Below, in pieces: positions 1 through 13,625 of a stretch of 64,000 nt of DNA. Within the stretch, counting starts at the first letter, position 1; every line of letters starts with the position of its first letter. The notes beneath the pieces were generated by a model. That model saw only the letters and a program-made list of their open reading frames with translations. It was not told the origin of the DNA and did no database searches. A program made the position numbers and the translations under genes. This DNA comes from Rhizophagus irregularis (taxonomy: Eukaryota; Glomeromycota; Glomeromycetes; Glomerales; Glomeraceae): positions 5,828,001 to 5,892,000 of the forward strand of contig NC_089429.1 in NCBI RefSeq assembly GCF_026210795.1, in the 5' to 3' direction.

Positions 1-2740
1 CAAGATTCAGATTCAGTTACAGGATCATTACTTAGATTGAACAAGAAACTAGCAAGAAATAATAGGCAAATATGAAAAGAGCAATTAGGTTTACTAGTGA
101 ATATCTTTTTAGAAGTTCTCAAGGGTCACTGACATCTAAAATCAAAGAAGCTATGTTCAATATGTATATGTTTTGAGAAACACAAACTCCTGTCAATAAA
201 TACAAATTCTAAAGAGTCAAAAGGCAAATTTTATATACTGAACACATGAATGCAGAATACTCTATATTGATTGGACAGAGTTATATGCTTATGCTATGAA
301 AACAATAAACTTAGTAATATTCTTAGGAATATATTGATGATAAACTTATCCATATTTAGAGATCAAATCATAATATAATTAAACTATGATTGCAAAAATC
401 AGAAGAATATCAGTTAGAATAAATACAAGTATATCATCTAACTTATAGTATTACTCTTTCAGTTTCTCAAAAGCACATCCATATGTCCACTGAAAAACAA
501 CACCAGCCTAACAAAGACCAAACAAAGAAAGAAACTGAACATCTATGCAACAGGGAATGCATTTCCCCTTTTTTTGAATTACTAGTTCATATATTTTCCT
601 CCTTTTCAAATTTCTGGTTCAGATATTATCCCCATTTTCAATAAAATATTTCAAGGATGGCTACAAATCATCATACTGGCAAGAAGTGCTGATGATGCAA
701 TATTAAACTTTTTAAAGCGTGTTTATTGCTTTTTAAATGAAAATTCATATAATAGTATATTAAATAATTTCTTATATAATAATACAAACTAGAACTTATT
801 ATATTTTTCTGATTTTAAATTAGCTAATCTCAAACACTATTTCAACTTCAAAGAATTAATTCAATATACTAATAATAGAAATTAAATACAAATACATAGT
901 TACTGGTAAATTCATTTATTACCATTACCAACTCTCAATCATTAACTTCCTCTCCTAACCTGGAAAAATCCTTTGGCCAGTCAAGTTATTAGTAATGATT
1001 GATGAATCAGAAGTTGTTGAATGATTAATATTATCTTATTTTTTTCAACAACTACAATACAACAAATTATAATAACAATTGACAGAAGTTATTTAAAATA
1101 TTACAGCTAATATTAAAGTGATGCTTAAATTTATTTCCCATAAAATAGAATGGACTATCTTTATTAGAATACAACAAGGATTAAAAAAGTATATCATTTT
1201 AATACAATTCATTAAGCTTTTTTTACAATTTACACATTAATGATATAAAAATAATAATAACTTCAAACAATGGAATTTTATTGAAAGAGAATTTTAGCAA
1301 CAAAAAAAACTTAAATCAACTTTGCAATTTTTTAACATATGGCAAGTTGATAGAGTGCTTATTAAATAAGCTGATAGAATTTTATCACATTTTCAATTTG
1401 ATAACAATTATTTGCATAAATCACTAAACAAACAAACAAATAATATAAATACATATGTACCTGCTTTTGAAGTGACAGAACTGGTAGCAGAAATAAATAG
1501 TGAAAATAATGAAAGCAAACAAAGTGAGGAAGTCGATGAAATTGTTATTGGAGAGGAAGGGGATACAATGATAATTCAAATCAACCAATTATCCAAATAA
1601 CATATTGACCCATTAAAAAAGTGTTAAAAGAGAGCAAAAATAAAATAAGAACACAAATGGATTCTTACCATGTTTCTCTCAATAAACCATAGTTTATCTC
1701 TGCTTATTCAAACAATGGTTATTCTTCATCATGGATCATATGGACATTAAGTAACTTCTATATATGCATATATTCCACATAAATAATTATAGTTTACAAA
1801 ACAAATTTTATAGTTTCTTTTTCACATTTCCTCTCTATATTCCTTAGACATCATAGTGAATAATAGTGGAAAGTTTCTTAAAAAATAGAGTGATTTAAAC
1901 AACACATTTAATCACATGTCATTACTATTAATAAAAATCAATGATTTAGGTTATCAAATAGTAAAAATTTTAATATAATATAATATATGATCAAATTAAT
2001 CAAGAATCATACTCAACGAACTACTCACTTAAGATGTGCATAACTTTAACCTAATAGATTGTCCATTCACTTACCTCTTATCATCACAACTTTTTGAATT
2101 TCAAAACACAAATAATCCATTTCCAATAGCTAGACACATTTAATCTGATACCCAAGTGCCTAATGTTAATTTTTATAACATAATAGTTCTGAACTACAAT
2201 TTTCCTGATGAAGTTTATAATGAGGATAATCAGAACATGAAAAGTGTATGATGTGGAGATGTATCACTTCTTGGCAAACTGGCTTAAATGCTCTTACAGT
2301 ATTGAAGTCATTAGTCAGTGTGACATCTGGTATATGTTGGGCTGATGGTAATTACCATCATTCTTACTGTGATCTCATCCTAAAACATACGGATCAGAGC
2401 CCTTTCATTATACCAGATATTCAGATTAATGGCAGTCTTTCATTCAAGAATTAGATACCAATTCCAACTCATGATTCTAACTTAGAACCATTATTATTCC
2501 CATGTATTTACAGATGGGAAGGCTGTATGTTCTATTGTGAATTTCAGACATGATTCTGAAAAGAAGATATAAGGAATTATTGAATATCTATAATTAAATA
2601 TTTAAAAATACATGAACAGAAAAGACAATATATTATTTAATTTTATAATTTAAAAAAAAATTGTTACAAATAAAAAATATGTATTAAAATAATAATATTA
2701 AAATTAATATTGCATAATTATATAATTTAATTAATATCAT
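1..2740. other. AT-rich stretch without a supported gene
   Basis: No intact gene is visible. Short open frames occur: 1412-1600 (+) has no ATG and an acidic C-terminal half, and 2248-2454 (+) starts with ATG and stays open, apart from one stop, to about 2550. Neither matches a family I recognise. Bases 1-130 give short readable stretches in two different frames, which could be an old decayed coding region. I see no RNA gene or transposon terminus. Confidence 0.5.
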
Positions 2741-2744
2741 ATAA

Positions 2745-3275
2745 TTATATGTGGGTTCCATGGTCACCTGATAAAGAAAATACACCAATCAGCAAATATT
2801 GCACAATCTGAGGAACCAATTATTATTTCCCTCAATGCAAAAGCCACACCTTTTACTCCTAGAGGAAAGAACAGGCGAGTTTCTTATGCAGAGATAGTTA
2901 GGGGCGTGCCAGAAATCAGCTGATTTCTCTCAATTAGTAGCCTTATTTGAAAAATCTGTATATCCTTCACAGGATGAATACAGATTGGCGACTGAAAAGT
3001 ATTTAAAAGATGAAAACCCGAAGGGCCAACAGCAACAGCTCCAATAACAACAACAACCCAGGAAGTTCAACCTTCGTTCCAGCTAGTCTCTGAGCTGAAT
3101 GAAGCAAAAAAGTGGTGGAAAAATACTAACTTATGATGAAATTAGAAGTAGGGCTGCGCAGTCGGCTAAGAATGATACGTTTTTAAATAATATCTACCTA
3201 ATGAGTCAAATTGACCACTCGACAGTGCACACGCGGGGTACAATTATGTATGATGAGTGGTTTGTGATTTAATAT
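2745..3275 (+). pseudogene. Decayed coding segment, family not recognised
   Basis: Protein-like sequence continues through all three forward frames in succession, which is typical of a decayed gene. The first part reads as a proline/threonine-rich segment including TPFTPRGKNRRVSYAEIVRG. Next comes EYRLATEKYLKDENPKGQQQ, then a segment containing SFQLVSELNEAKKWWKNTN, then ILTYDEIRSRAAQSAKNDTF, ending at a stop near 3271. Local base composition is clearly less AT-rich than the flanks. The glutamine-rich linker and basic segment would suit a retroelement gag-like or nucleic-acid-binding protein, but that is a guess. The frame changes and stops make an active gene unlikely. Confidence 0.45.
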
Positions 3276-3279
3276 TATT

Positions 3280-6200
3280 AGAGTAGTCAAAGACATCTTC
3301 CAAATTTGCATCTTCACAAAAGATACCCATACAGTATCTTTTTCTAGATACCTACTGGTGAATTCTATAGATTTCTTTGATCATTATGATTTTTATTTGA
3401 GATTGTTACACGGTGGTGGTCTCTAAATGAAGACAGACGTAAAATATGTACATACACATATTTATATACACGTATGACATTGCCGGAAAAAAAAAGAAAA
3501 TGAATAAAATTAATTGACTGGCAGAAAAGAAAAAGGATTAATTGTTAAATTTTTATTATTTTTTTTTATTTTTACTTCTACTTTATATATTTCTTTTTCT
3601 TTTATTTTTTTTATTTTTTTATTATATTTCAATTAATAAAATATTTGAACTATTGATTTTGATACAATGCCTGCTATAGCGGTATAAACATTATGGTAAC
3701 AGGGGTGACTACATAAACAGTTAAGAACATAGATGGAAAGTCAGTTCTTGACTTTTGATAGAAGGAAATCTGAAGGAAAAAAAACTGAAAGATTTTTGTT
3801 AGAAATGAGACACAATGCAAACATTAGTTACTAAGCTAATAAAACAAATTTTTTTGTAAATTTTTTAAAAATATGGTTTTTATTTTTGTAAAAAGAAACC
3901 TGATTTTATTTTATACATTTATTTATATTTATTTAGATGAAACAGCTTTTTTTTTAATTAAAAATAATGTATATGTTTATTTCAAATTTTAAACATATGA
4001 ATTTAGGGAATAGTTTTTTAAGGGGGAGAGAATTATTTTTTGGCTTGTACATTACTACATTTTTTTTTTAAAAAAAAAAACAATTAAAAGAATATTTTAA
4101 TTGATGTAAGAAATTTTTTCTTTAATTTAATTGTAAAAATAGTAATTTTTTGAAGATTCAAAAGATAATGGGCTTCAAAAATTCAATTTAAAGATTCAAT
4201 TCTTTTATTAAAATTTTTTTTTAATTTGATAAAAGATATCTAAATTTTTTTTTTTGATAATATAATAAAGTGACTTGTTTATTATTTTGAGAATTTTTTT
4301 TATTGAGCTACAAAATATTTGTTATATATATTTTATATTTGTATTATATTGTCCAACTCATTTATTTATGTATTATTATTTAACAAACGAAAAAAAGATT
4401 TTTTTTTTATCCCGTACAGCTGGTGCAACACGCCCATCAAAGCTAATTTGATATCGTTTACAGGCGAATCTAAGGGACTAAGAAAAAAAAATTTAAGTTG
4501 CTTTCTTATTTTTATTTTTATTTTTTTAAAAAAAGAAAACAATTAATAGTAATTGATTAATGTTAAAGAAAAGGAGGAAAAAAAGTGAATAAAATCAAAA
4601 AATAAAAAAAAATAAAACTATTAGTAATCAAAAAAAAAAAATGAGGATGGGGAAAAAATCATAACTATCTACCGGAATCTGCATTATTTTAAAATTTCTC
4701 AATCTACATTTTTCAACGAAAAAAAAATTAATTATAATATATCATGTACGAAAGAAATTTGAAATATCAACATAAAACGGCACATACATTTTTTATTTAT
4801 GAGTTCCCAGTTAAAAGATGAAAAGAAAAAATTGAAAAAAAAATTAACTAAAAAATATATTTTTGCTTTGAAACATACCTACCAAAAGTCTAAAGAAGTT
4901 AATTGAAGCTTGATAACTAAAAAAAAAACTAAACAAAAAAAAATTCCCCCAAAGTAAAAGGAATCAAACCTAATATCTATAGATAGCATATGAACTGATT
5001 GATGAATGATTGATAACCGATTGGTTGCCAATTGTTACTGTAAAATCAAAATGATTATGATAGAATAATCGAAATTTTGGTCATTTTTTAATGTCTTTAA
5101 ATAGAACGAACAATTTTTAAAAATACCAGAATTTTACGAGAGAATGATTATTAATTTTTATATTATCTTATTTTGCCATAGAATGATTGGATATAAATTT
5201 ACCGATCAAATGGCAATTCGCAGGTGATCTTATTAAAAAATAAAAAAGTATAAGACTTTTGATATGATGAGTTGTGGGTGAACCTTGGTGTCAAATTCAA
5301 CATTAAGAAACGAACAGAGCGAACAAATTTTAATGTTAACGTTAAAAATAAAATTTGTGCTCGCCAGGTATTCCTTTTGGATGACGATCATCATTTAGTC
5401 ATGCTTACATAACTACATAACCCAATTTTCCATTGTCTCAAAATCTTTCCTTTTTTAATGTTTTAATGCCATTGTACCCATCTAACAACTAATCTTTTTT
5501 GTTTTCAATAAATAATTTAAAATAAATTTATAATCATTCGCAATTATTTTGATAAAAAAAAAATATTATAATAACTAAACGAAATTCTTACGAGCATATT
5601 GTAGAATTCATGCATAAATTTTATAAATAAAGTTTATTGCGTTAACAATTTAATCCGAGTCAAGCTTGGCGGGGCTCGAGTCACTCGAGCTCTACTCGAG
5701 CGTCTTTTATCATATTTGTCGTATTTATTCTACTCGATTAAATACTTTAATAGGAAAATTTGCCCTTAACAAATAGAATTGTTTTATTTATAATATTCAT
5801 TTAACTATATTTTTGTTCAATAATAAAATTTACCGTTAAGTAATTTAACCTTAAACTTACATTTGTTAACTTTTTTGTAATGCTGATTCTTGGCAATTAG
5901 GCTGTAATGCAGTGAAACACGTCAACTTATCACCCGCGCTTATTGATATATTAATGAATTTTCAATATTTTTATATTAGGTCTTTGATGAAATGACAGAT
6001 TCTACTCATAAAAAACATCATAGTAATATTTTTAACATATTTTTTGTATGAATTCTTTGTACAAGTATAGTTTTTATTATTATTATTTATAATATATATT
6101 TAAAGATTGATGGTTCATCAAATTTTATCCACAAAAATCACTATAGTAACATTTTAAATATGTGTTTTATATGAATTTTTTGTATTAGTATAATTTATTA

Positions 6201-9170
6201 TGATTATTGTAAATATAATCCTAATACAAAAATAAGTCTGTTGAAGGAAATCCACCACGGACTACTGGGAGAAGGAGACGAGGAAGAAGTAATTTTATTT
6301 GCCAAAGGGAGGAAACAAAAGTTGCGAAGTTTTTGCACTTCTAGTGCCAGTTTGATGGCCCGCGTTTAATTCCATCTTCTATGAGATTTTCCTCCGTCAG
6401 CAGGTGGGAAAGACAAAGTCATCAATTTTTGTATGTGCAGGAAAATCCTCCTTATCAAGAAATAAGTTTTTCTCTTTTAAAAAGAGATCTTTGGTATAAG
6501 ACATTTTTAATAGTTTTAAGTTATGCAATAACTAATTGACTGAAGCTCATCTTACCTGTTAAAAAACTTGGTATTTAAGAAGTATGAAAGAAGAAGCATG
6601 TATCATCAAGGGAGAAAACATACATTTTATCTCGTATAAAACCCTTGACATTGAACATATATTTATGTTACCATCACGTGACTGCGACGCAAACCCCTGC
6701 AATATTAAGGAATAACGTGGGATAATTATCAAAATCAACATAATAATTATTGTTCGTCAAATAATTAAAATAATATATAAGAATTTAAGATATCCGCTTT
6801 AGAAGCCTATGACTCAAAACCCAGTCCAGCAAATATTAATCTAAAGTTTGGGCCGAGGTTAACGTTATTAATTCTGGTCGGATTTTCTAGTTATTCTGAT
6901 CAAAATTTGACCGTGGATTTTACGAAAAAAAAGCATATTTTATAATTAATTTCCTTCAAAAATCGTGATTATAAACGAGATATAAATATAATTTTATTTG
7001 TATCCATTTAAATCATTAATATTATGTATTTTTATATTCACTTTATATGGTACCTTTGCGACTTCAGTTTGGGATATTTTAAATCAAATGTACTATATAT
7101 GAAAGAAACCTGCGTATAAAGTTTCAAAATTAATAACAAAAGTCACATCGAATAAAGGGTTTGACACATTCCGAGATACTAATAAAACGAATAATTCTTG
7201 ACGTTCGACCTTTTAATATTTTCACATGTTATAAAAAAAAAGACTTATGCAAACAATGATCTTTCACACTGACGACAAAACATTTTAAAATACAATTAGG
7301 GATTTTTGTTGTTTCGAATTTTTTATATTTCGTTTATTATCCTAGCTGTTACGTTTTCACGTTTTAATATCCTTCATAAGTACGAACGGGTTTAACGGGT
7401 TTAATATCGATATCGAATTATAACGGAAACGGAATCGTAGCGGTTGATCACGAATTCGAAGAATAAAAAGAAATGAATATTGAATATTGCTATATAATGA
7501 ATAAATTGACACTTTCTATATACATAAAATATTTGATAAAAAAAATTATTTACATAAATTAAATATATACAATGCAAAATAAATTAAATGAAAATTGAAA
7601 AAGTGAACTGGATATTAAATAAAATAATTAAAATAATTAGTAAAATTTTTTTTTAAAAAAAAAATAAAACGAATATTATAATATAAATATGATATTTACG
7701 TATATGCAGTGTGAGTTTATATACAAAGTGGAAAAAATCGAAAGAATACGATAAAAAACAATTGGTTAAAAATCGATAAAGGAAAGTGTGCGGCGGAAAT
7801 CACGAATTCAAATCTTAAATTTTTAAAATCTTAAAGAAAGCTGAAATCTAAATAGACTTAAAAATTTATATTTGATTTAATTAAAAAATAATTTATTTAG
7901 CACGAAATTAAATAATTTAATTTAACTAACCATGCAACAAACCTTTTCTTAAATCTTAATTGCTTAAATGTTCTTATAAACTTATGGTTGGCATATGGAA
8001 AACATATACAACTTGCAATCAAATAAATTATAGCTGCTTTTTATATTTAATCTGGACTCATGCGCAGTTTTAGGGATACATATTAAATAATATAATGTTA
8101 AATGAGGCATCATGGGGTGTCACATAAATAATAACGCGATGGAAGGTTCCGCGCCTTTATTATTATAACTCATTGAAGATTATTTATTTATAAACATAAA
8201 TAAATAAATTATTTAATAAAAGTAATAAAAGCTGATTAATATAATACTGTATAAGTTTAGTCTATAATGTCTGATGACACAAAAACCGAAATGGCCGTTT
8301 CAATGTATAAATAAAATGATAATTCAGGATATTTGTTTCAAAAATAATTTATTTATTTTCAATACTCGGTATTCACTCATTAGGATAATCTATCAAATCG
8401 ATTTTACGAACGTTCTCAATAAAAATGAAAAAATTCCATCATTCTTTTATTCTTTTGTACTGTAGAATCTTTATAGTGAACGGTTTTTATTGTAATTTTT
8501 CACATTAAGGAATTTTGTTATGATCGTATGATCCGATGTCGGTTCCCTGACTCTGCAGTATCACCTTATTAATGCTTCCATTTGGAAATGTATTTGCGGT
8601 ACTTAGTATGTTCTGTATAATATTAAATCTTTTATCTACTCAAAAACCATCTTTGCAAAATAAATTAATGATCGGCTAATCTAGTCATAATTATCTCTTT
8701 GATTTTATTGGTCTCCTTAAACAATAGCTCATGTGAATTGCAAATCCTAATAACTCGGAGGATAATTTTTCCGTCCGAATGTTTTGAACTTAAAATTTTT
8801 GTACCAATAAAATTCTAAAGTCCGATAAGTCCGATCAACGTATCTACTATTTTATTTTAAAACTGCCAGATCAAAGTTTGAGGCTTCCACCCCTATCATC
8901 ATCTATTGGCCCTTCTCTAATTAATAATATATTCCTTTATATGATAATATACAACAATGTATATTTATGTATATTATTAAGAGTGATTTATATCTTCTTA
9001 AAAAGTAAAAAATGGAGACATCTTTGTTACGGAAATTTTAATGGAATTGACCGACCATTACAAGAGACAAACTAACTAAATCGATAAAAAATTAAATTTG
9101 ATAAAGTTCGATTGGATGACTCAGATTTTTTTCAATACGAAATTTAATCAGATCGCTTTTTAAGATCAAT
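3280..9170. other. Long AT-rich region, no gene seen
   Basis: This stretch is dominated by A/T homopolymer tracts and short random open frames. A small GC-rich patch at 5655-5705 holds three CTCGAG palindromes. A purine-rich, less AT-biased patch lies at 6240-6420, and another mildly GC-rich patch at 7380-7450. No coding segment, RNA gene or transposon end could be supported. Confidence 0.5.
5655..5705. repeat. GC-rich island with three CTCGAG palindromes
   Basis: CTCGAG occurs at 5675-5680, 5684-5689 and 5695-5700 within about 50 bp of otherwise very AT-rich DNA. It may be a fragment of a transposon terminus, since palindromic GC-rich ends are common in DNA transposons. No partner inverted repeat was found nearby. 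Confidence 0.35.
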
Positions 9171-9171
9171 C

Positions 9172-10712
9172 ACATATGGCATAAAGCCACATCGCTATTA
9201 GATTAGACAATCTCTTCGAGTAATTTTTTTCTATTATCATATTTATCTTTCTCCGCCTCTTCGTTATTATTAAGCCACGTAATTGGCTTTTCTATTGTGT
9301 TTTCAAATTTATCCTTCATATTATCAATGTACTAAATCCAAATATATAATATAAGGATGAAAATTTATAAATATGATCAAACAGAGAAACTTACGCGAAC
9401 TATGCTATGTAAATTATGCGCGTATTTTTTAAAGCCATTTCGTATTTGCATTTTTTATCTTTCTACACGATATTTCTTAGCTTCGGCAACTGTCAGAAAT
9501 TATAACAATATATTATTTATTATATTCAGAAATAAATATTTAAGTTTCATTACGTACCAATGAGCTTCTATTAGCGATGGTACATTTCGAATTTTGAGAC
9601 TTTTTTATAGGTAGCGTGTAATTACCCTTAACAAGCGGAGTCATGACACCACCAGAATTCTCGATACCGATAACATAAAATCTCGAGACTTTTTTGAGTT
9701 ATAATTAGATGAAATAGCGGTCTCCACAGTATCATCAGAAGCTGCTGTTTTTTTTTGAGATTAATTGTTTTGTTTAATTCTTTCCCAAAGTTCAGATAAT
9801 TAATTACAGGAGTGCATGTTGAGCTACCAACCAAAGAAATTTCATAAAATTGACTTTTTAATTTTAGCATCTCAAAGTACTTTTTTAATGTTTTAATGCG
9901 GATTGGAAAAAAATCTTGATTTAATTCATCGAATTTGATACGTGTTAAAGAAGTAGATTAGTCGATACAATCGAGAAGGGAAACAACTTCAATGAGAACT
10001 TGAACCGATGAAAATGTACATTTTGATTTTGCACGTCCGTAATGAGATTTAAAACAACAAAGAGTACGTAAGATTTTTCTTAAATTTGCCTTGAAATCTT
10101 GTACGTAATTACTTATAAGACGATTATCGAAGTCCATCATCAAGATGATCGTTCTCGGGTAGCGGCTTCTATTTCAAAAAAATTCTTCATCAAAGTTTAA
10201 GTTACTGCAACAGAAACCAAAGATAAGAACATTTCGTTCTCCAGTAGCTTTCATGATCGTCCCGTTAGCAATAGCAGTCGTAGTTGGGAAATTAATTCAC
10301 GAATCGTTATAGCTTGATATTGAGAAATATTAAGATGTGTTGATAAAGTAATCACAACACTTTTAATTTGTCTGCCAAGGCAATCTTCTAGGATTTCTCT
10401 CATTTTTCCAGTAACATAAATGCAATTTCTTTCGTCTTTGAGAACATGGTACGATTATATAATCTTTCATTCTTAAAGTGCTCATATGATAATATTTGTA
10501 TAAAAAAAAATAATAATTTCTCGATTATTAAATTTTTCAATAGATATAACTCTTTCTTTTTCAACTTGATTAAACCATTTCAGATTGGACGTCAAAATTG
10601 TAGAAACTACGGTCAATAAGACGGTCACCAATAAGAATTACTGAATTAGTGAAAGCAATATATGATGGTGTTGTACGATAATTGTAGTCGTTAATAATAC
10701 CGACATAAATTT
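9172..10712 (-). pseudogene. HSP70 (DnaK-family chaperone) pseudogene
   Basis: Read on the minus strand from 10712 downwards, HSP70 landmarks appear in the correct order but scattered over different frames. From the nucleotide-binding domain: RTTPSYIAFTNSVILIGDR (10678-10622), then a segment equivalent to the conserved VVTVPAYFNDSQRQA region (about 10380-10310), ERNVLIF (about 10240), DFDNRLISNYVQDFK (near 10130), an RAK..TFSS stretch, and FDELNQDFF (near 9930). From the interdomain and substrate-binding part: EISLVGSSTCTPV, FGKELNKTIN and GGVMTPLVKGN. From the C-terminal lid: NGFKKYAHNLHS and ITWLNNNEEAEKDKYDNRK (near 9260). The span of about 1.54 kb is shorter than an intact gene (about 1.9 kb). 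The N-terminus, the ATP phosphate loops and several internal pieces are lost or frameshifted, and stops are frequent. It cannot encode a chaperone. Confidence 0.9.
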
Positions 10713-11692
10713 AATTAGAATGTATAATAATATACTGTATATACCAGCATATTTATTTTTATATTTAATATATTAAATTTTCTTCAAAAGTTGAACAAAA
10801 ATTATTGACAATGGTGTGATTCTGTATTAAAAAAATTATTCCTGAATTTCTCACAAAGTAATTTAATATATATATATATTATTATAAGTTTCTTACGCTT
10901 TTAATTATTTCTTTTTGTAAATGTCCATAAAAAAAAATCATATTAATATAAATAATGCATTGTAAATTTTTATATTAAAAAAAAAAAAAAAAAATTCTTA
11001 TTCTACACTTAAAACATGAACAATTACGGAGATAAGGAAAGATTTGTTCCGCATAACATTATTGATTTTACCTAAATTGTATATCTGATTTTGAAATCAC
11101 AACTTAATAAACTATTCCTTTTTGGATTCCGCCAAAGATCATGATAATGCAGGCCAAAAATTGATCCTAATGCAGGCCGGAATTTTTAAATCGCGATTAC
11201 CCTTTTCGCTTTTTAACAGCGAAGGGTAATGAAATTCCATAAGTATGTTCTAGGCATATAAAAGGAATTACGCAAGCTATAAAAAGGGAACAATAGGATC
11301 GTCGAAATAATACTATATATAATTCGATAGAATAACAAACCTGCAAGAAAACACAAAGATAAGGATCAAAAGACCCATTTTTGTGCCGTTATTGTAAATA
11401 TATTAATAATTTTTTAAATCAGATTATAGAATTAATTAATTTTAATAGTATAATATATTTAAAACACGTCATACATAATTTTAATAATTTTAAAATTTTT
11501 TTCTCACACACAAAAAAAAAAAAAAAGAATCATGAGGATTTTAAACAAAAGAAAGTAGTTTTTTTTTACCAGATCAAAATAATAATTATTTATTTATTTT
11601 AAAAAATATATTACGTTCGGAAATTCCAACAAATGCATGTTGGCGTTTTTTTAAAGATAGGTCATCTGTCATCTTTTGTGGAATAAATGAAG

Positions 11693-11723
<31 letters not shown>

Positions 11724-12339
11724 TGGTCGTCAAAGAAATGGCCAATAAGAACAAATTTAGATAATTTTTTTTTTTTATCTTTCAAAAAAAAAACACAATT
11801 AATATTTATTTTTATTTTATTAAAAGAAAAAAGAATTTTAGAAGCTTATATCATCTATAATCAAAAACCTCTAAAAGTTCACTTTGAACTTTTACGTTCT
11901 AATTGCTACCATATTGTTGTCGCACAGATCTGCATACAATCAGCTATTGTGAATCCACTAAATCCACTCATTATTATTAATTTGGTCTAGATAAGGGGTT
12001 TGTTTAAGATAATAAAATAATGTAACTTCTAATATATTCAATGGATTCTTTATTCCGTAAGAAATTAAAATATGTCCTTTGAAACAAGCCTAAAAACAAA
12101 AACCATCAACGTTTTATTTTAAGGATCGATAAGATGAAATCATATGTTCCACATAAATTATACAATAAAATTACAATCTAATGAAATTATTGGTTTTTGT
12201 TTCGATATATGTACCATATGTACATAAAATAATATTTAAATATCTCACATCCCGTTCAAAATGTTCATAACAAGATAATTTCTTTTTATAATATTTTTTT
12301 TTTACATATATCTTTTCTTGCACCCACTCTCACTTTATA
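10713..12339. other. Intergenic, no gene seen
   Basis: AT-rich DNA with poly(A)/poly(T) runs at 10978-10994, 11510-11526 and 11691-11722. At 11130-11240 there is a less AT-rich patch with a repeated AATGCAGGCC and a hairpin. No coding signal was found. Confidence 0.5.
11197..11233. repeat. Hairpin-forming inverted repeat
   Basis: ATTACCCTTTTCGCT is followed after a short loop by AGCGAAGGGTAAT, giving a 13-bp stem with a 2-base bulge. Just upstream, AATGCAGGCC occurs twice (near 11143 and 11169). The block looks like a remnant of a small repetitive element. An attenuator or terminator role is not implied, as no gene is adjacent. Confidence 0.5.
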
Positions 12340-13625
12340 ATGTCGACCACGTTTAGCATTCCTAGTAATTTTGCAACATGTCCAAACTGTGAAAAAACAT
12401 GTACTTCAATTCTCTGGTGTGTTAATTGCGACATTGCATATTTGGTAGAAAATTTCAAAAATTGGTCTAGCGGCGATCCAAAATTAGATGACTTTATTAG
12501 ACATACACAAAAGACTGCGAAAGAAACTATGGACTTTCTTGAATGGATCGATTTCTCTCAATTTGACCTTATAAAGTATACTGGAAAAGAAGGATCTTTT
12601 TCTACTATATACACCGCTTTGTGGATGGAAGGTCCATTTTGGAACTGGGATGAAGCTGCAAGTATATGGTCCCGTGGTGGTCCGACAAAGGTTATACTTA
12701 AACGTTTAAATGATTCAAGGGAACTAAGCGATCAGTTCATTAATCAAGTAGGTGTTTAAATTTTTGCTATTAGCCTAGCTTATTTATTTTATTAACAAAG
12801 ATTTTAATATTTTTTTTTTTTTAAAAAAAAAAAAAGCTTTATGATTATTCCAAGTGTTTAAATAACAATACACTTGCAGATTGCTTCGGTGTAACTAGAG
12901 ATAACACATCGAATATTATGTTCGTCTTCAGATATTATAATAAAGGAAATATATATTCCTTCCTCGATTCTTGTAATGAATTACTCTGTTGGAGAGATAC
13001 TGTCGATCTCTTATGGTCAATCGCGTCAGGGATACATAAAATTCATGAACAGGGTCTCATGCATGGTCATTTACACGGAGGTAATATTTTAGTTGAATCC
13101 GAAAGAGATATAATGGACGCAAGGGTATCTGACACCGGTTTACACGGACCACCATTTAACACAAATTCAGAAGGTATCTATGGGGTCGTCCCATTTGTCG
13201 ATCCTGAAATTTTTAAAGGAAGTGAACCAACTCAAGCTTCCGATATTTATAGCTTCGGTATGATCATGTGGACAATATCTGCTGGTGAACGTCCTTATCA
13301 TGATAGGCCACATGATCGTTCATTAATAAATGACATAGTTGCCGGGTTAAGACCAAAACCTGCCGAAGGAACCCCCACTCTTTATATTCAATTAATGGAA
13401 AAATGTTTAAATGCAGACCCACTCAAGAGACCATCAGCATTGGATTTATATATTTTATTTGAAAAATGGGTGGTTGCTATTTGTGATGATCCCGAACCAT
13501 CTGAAATATCAGATCAATTTGATCGAGCAGAAATCGCCAAATTTAGTGATTTTAAGAATTATGGATTAATTCCATTATCACATAAAGGCGCAATCTACCA
13601 CAGTAGAAATCTAAACTTAATTTAA
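12340..13625 (+). CDS. Kinase-like protein lacking the catalytic Asp (predicted pseudokinase), two exons
   Basis: Exon 1 is 12340-12747 and exon 2 is 12837-13625, giving 398 aa. The phase-0 intron has donor GTAGGT. The acceptor after the A-run is favoured because exon 2 then begins LYDYSKCL, matching LYRYYKCL in the paralogue at 24.5-25.8 kb; an upstream AG at 12799-12800 would also keep the frame. Residues 14-30 hold a CxxC-x3-C-x5-CxxC arrangement (C14, C17, C21, C27, C30), possibly metal-binding. The kinase fold follows: a weak glycine loop (GKEGSFSTIY), the ATP-binding lysine K121 in VILKRL, a degenerate catalytic loop HGHLHGGN (residues 212-219, with H214 where the catalytic Asp should be), and DTG (235-237) instead of DFG but with its Asp kept. 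DPE replaces APE, and SDIYSFGMIMW is the conserved helix-F region. The family resembles the expanded tyrosine-kinase-like proteins of Glomeromycotina. Loss of the HRD Asp suggests no or weak phosphotransfer and a binding or scaffold role (inference). Confidence 0.88.

Noticed and set aside
4319-4546. 75-codon open frame with hydrophobic N-terminus as a membrane peptide
   Set aside because: Most of it is translated AT homopolymer. Only a 70-base patch (4408-4478) is less AT-rich, and I recognise nothing in it on either strand.
12801-12836. Alternative acceptor at 12799-12800 adding a poly-Phe/poly-Lys insert to the kinase-like protein
   Set aside because: The frame would stay open, but the paralogue at 24.5-25.8 kb starts exon 2 at the equivalent of 12837, so the downstream acceptor is preferred.
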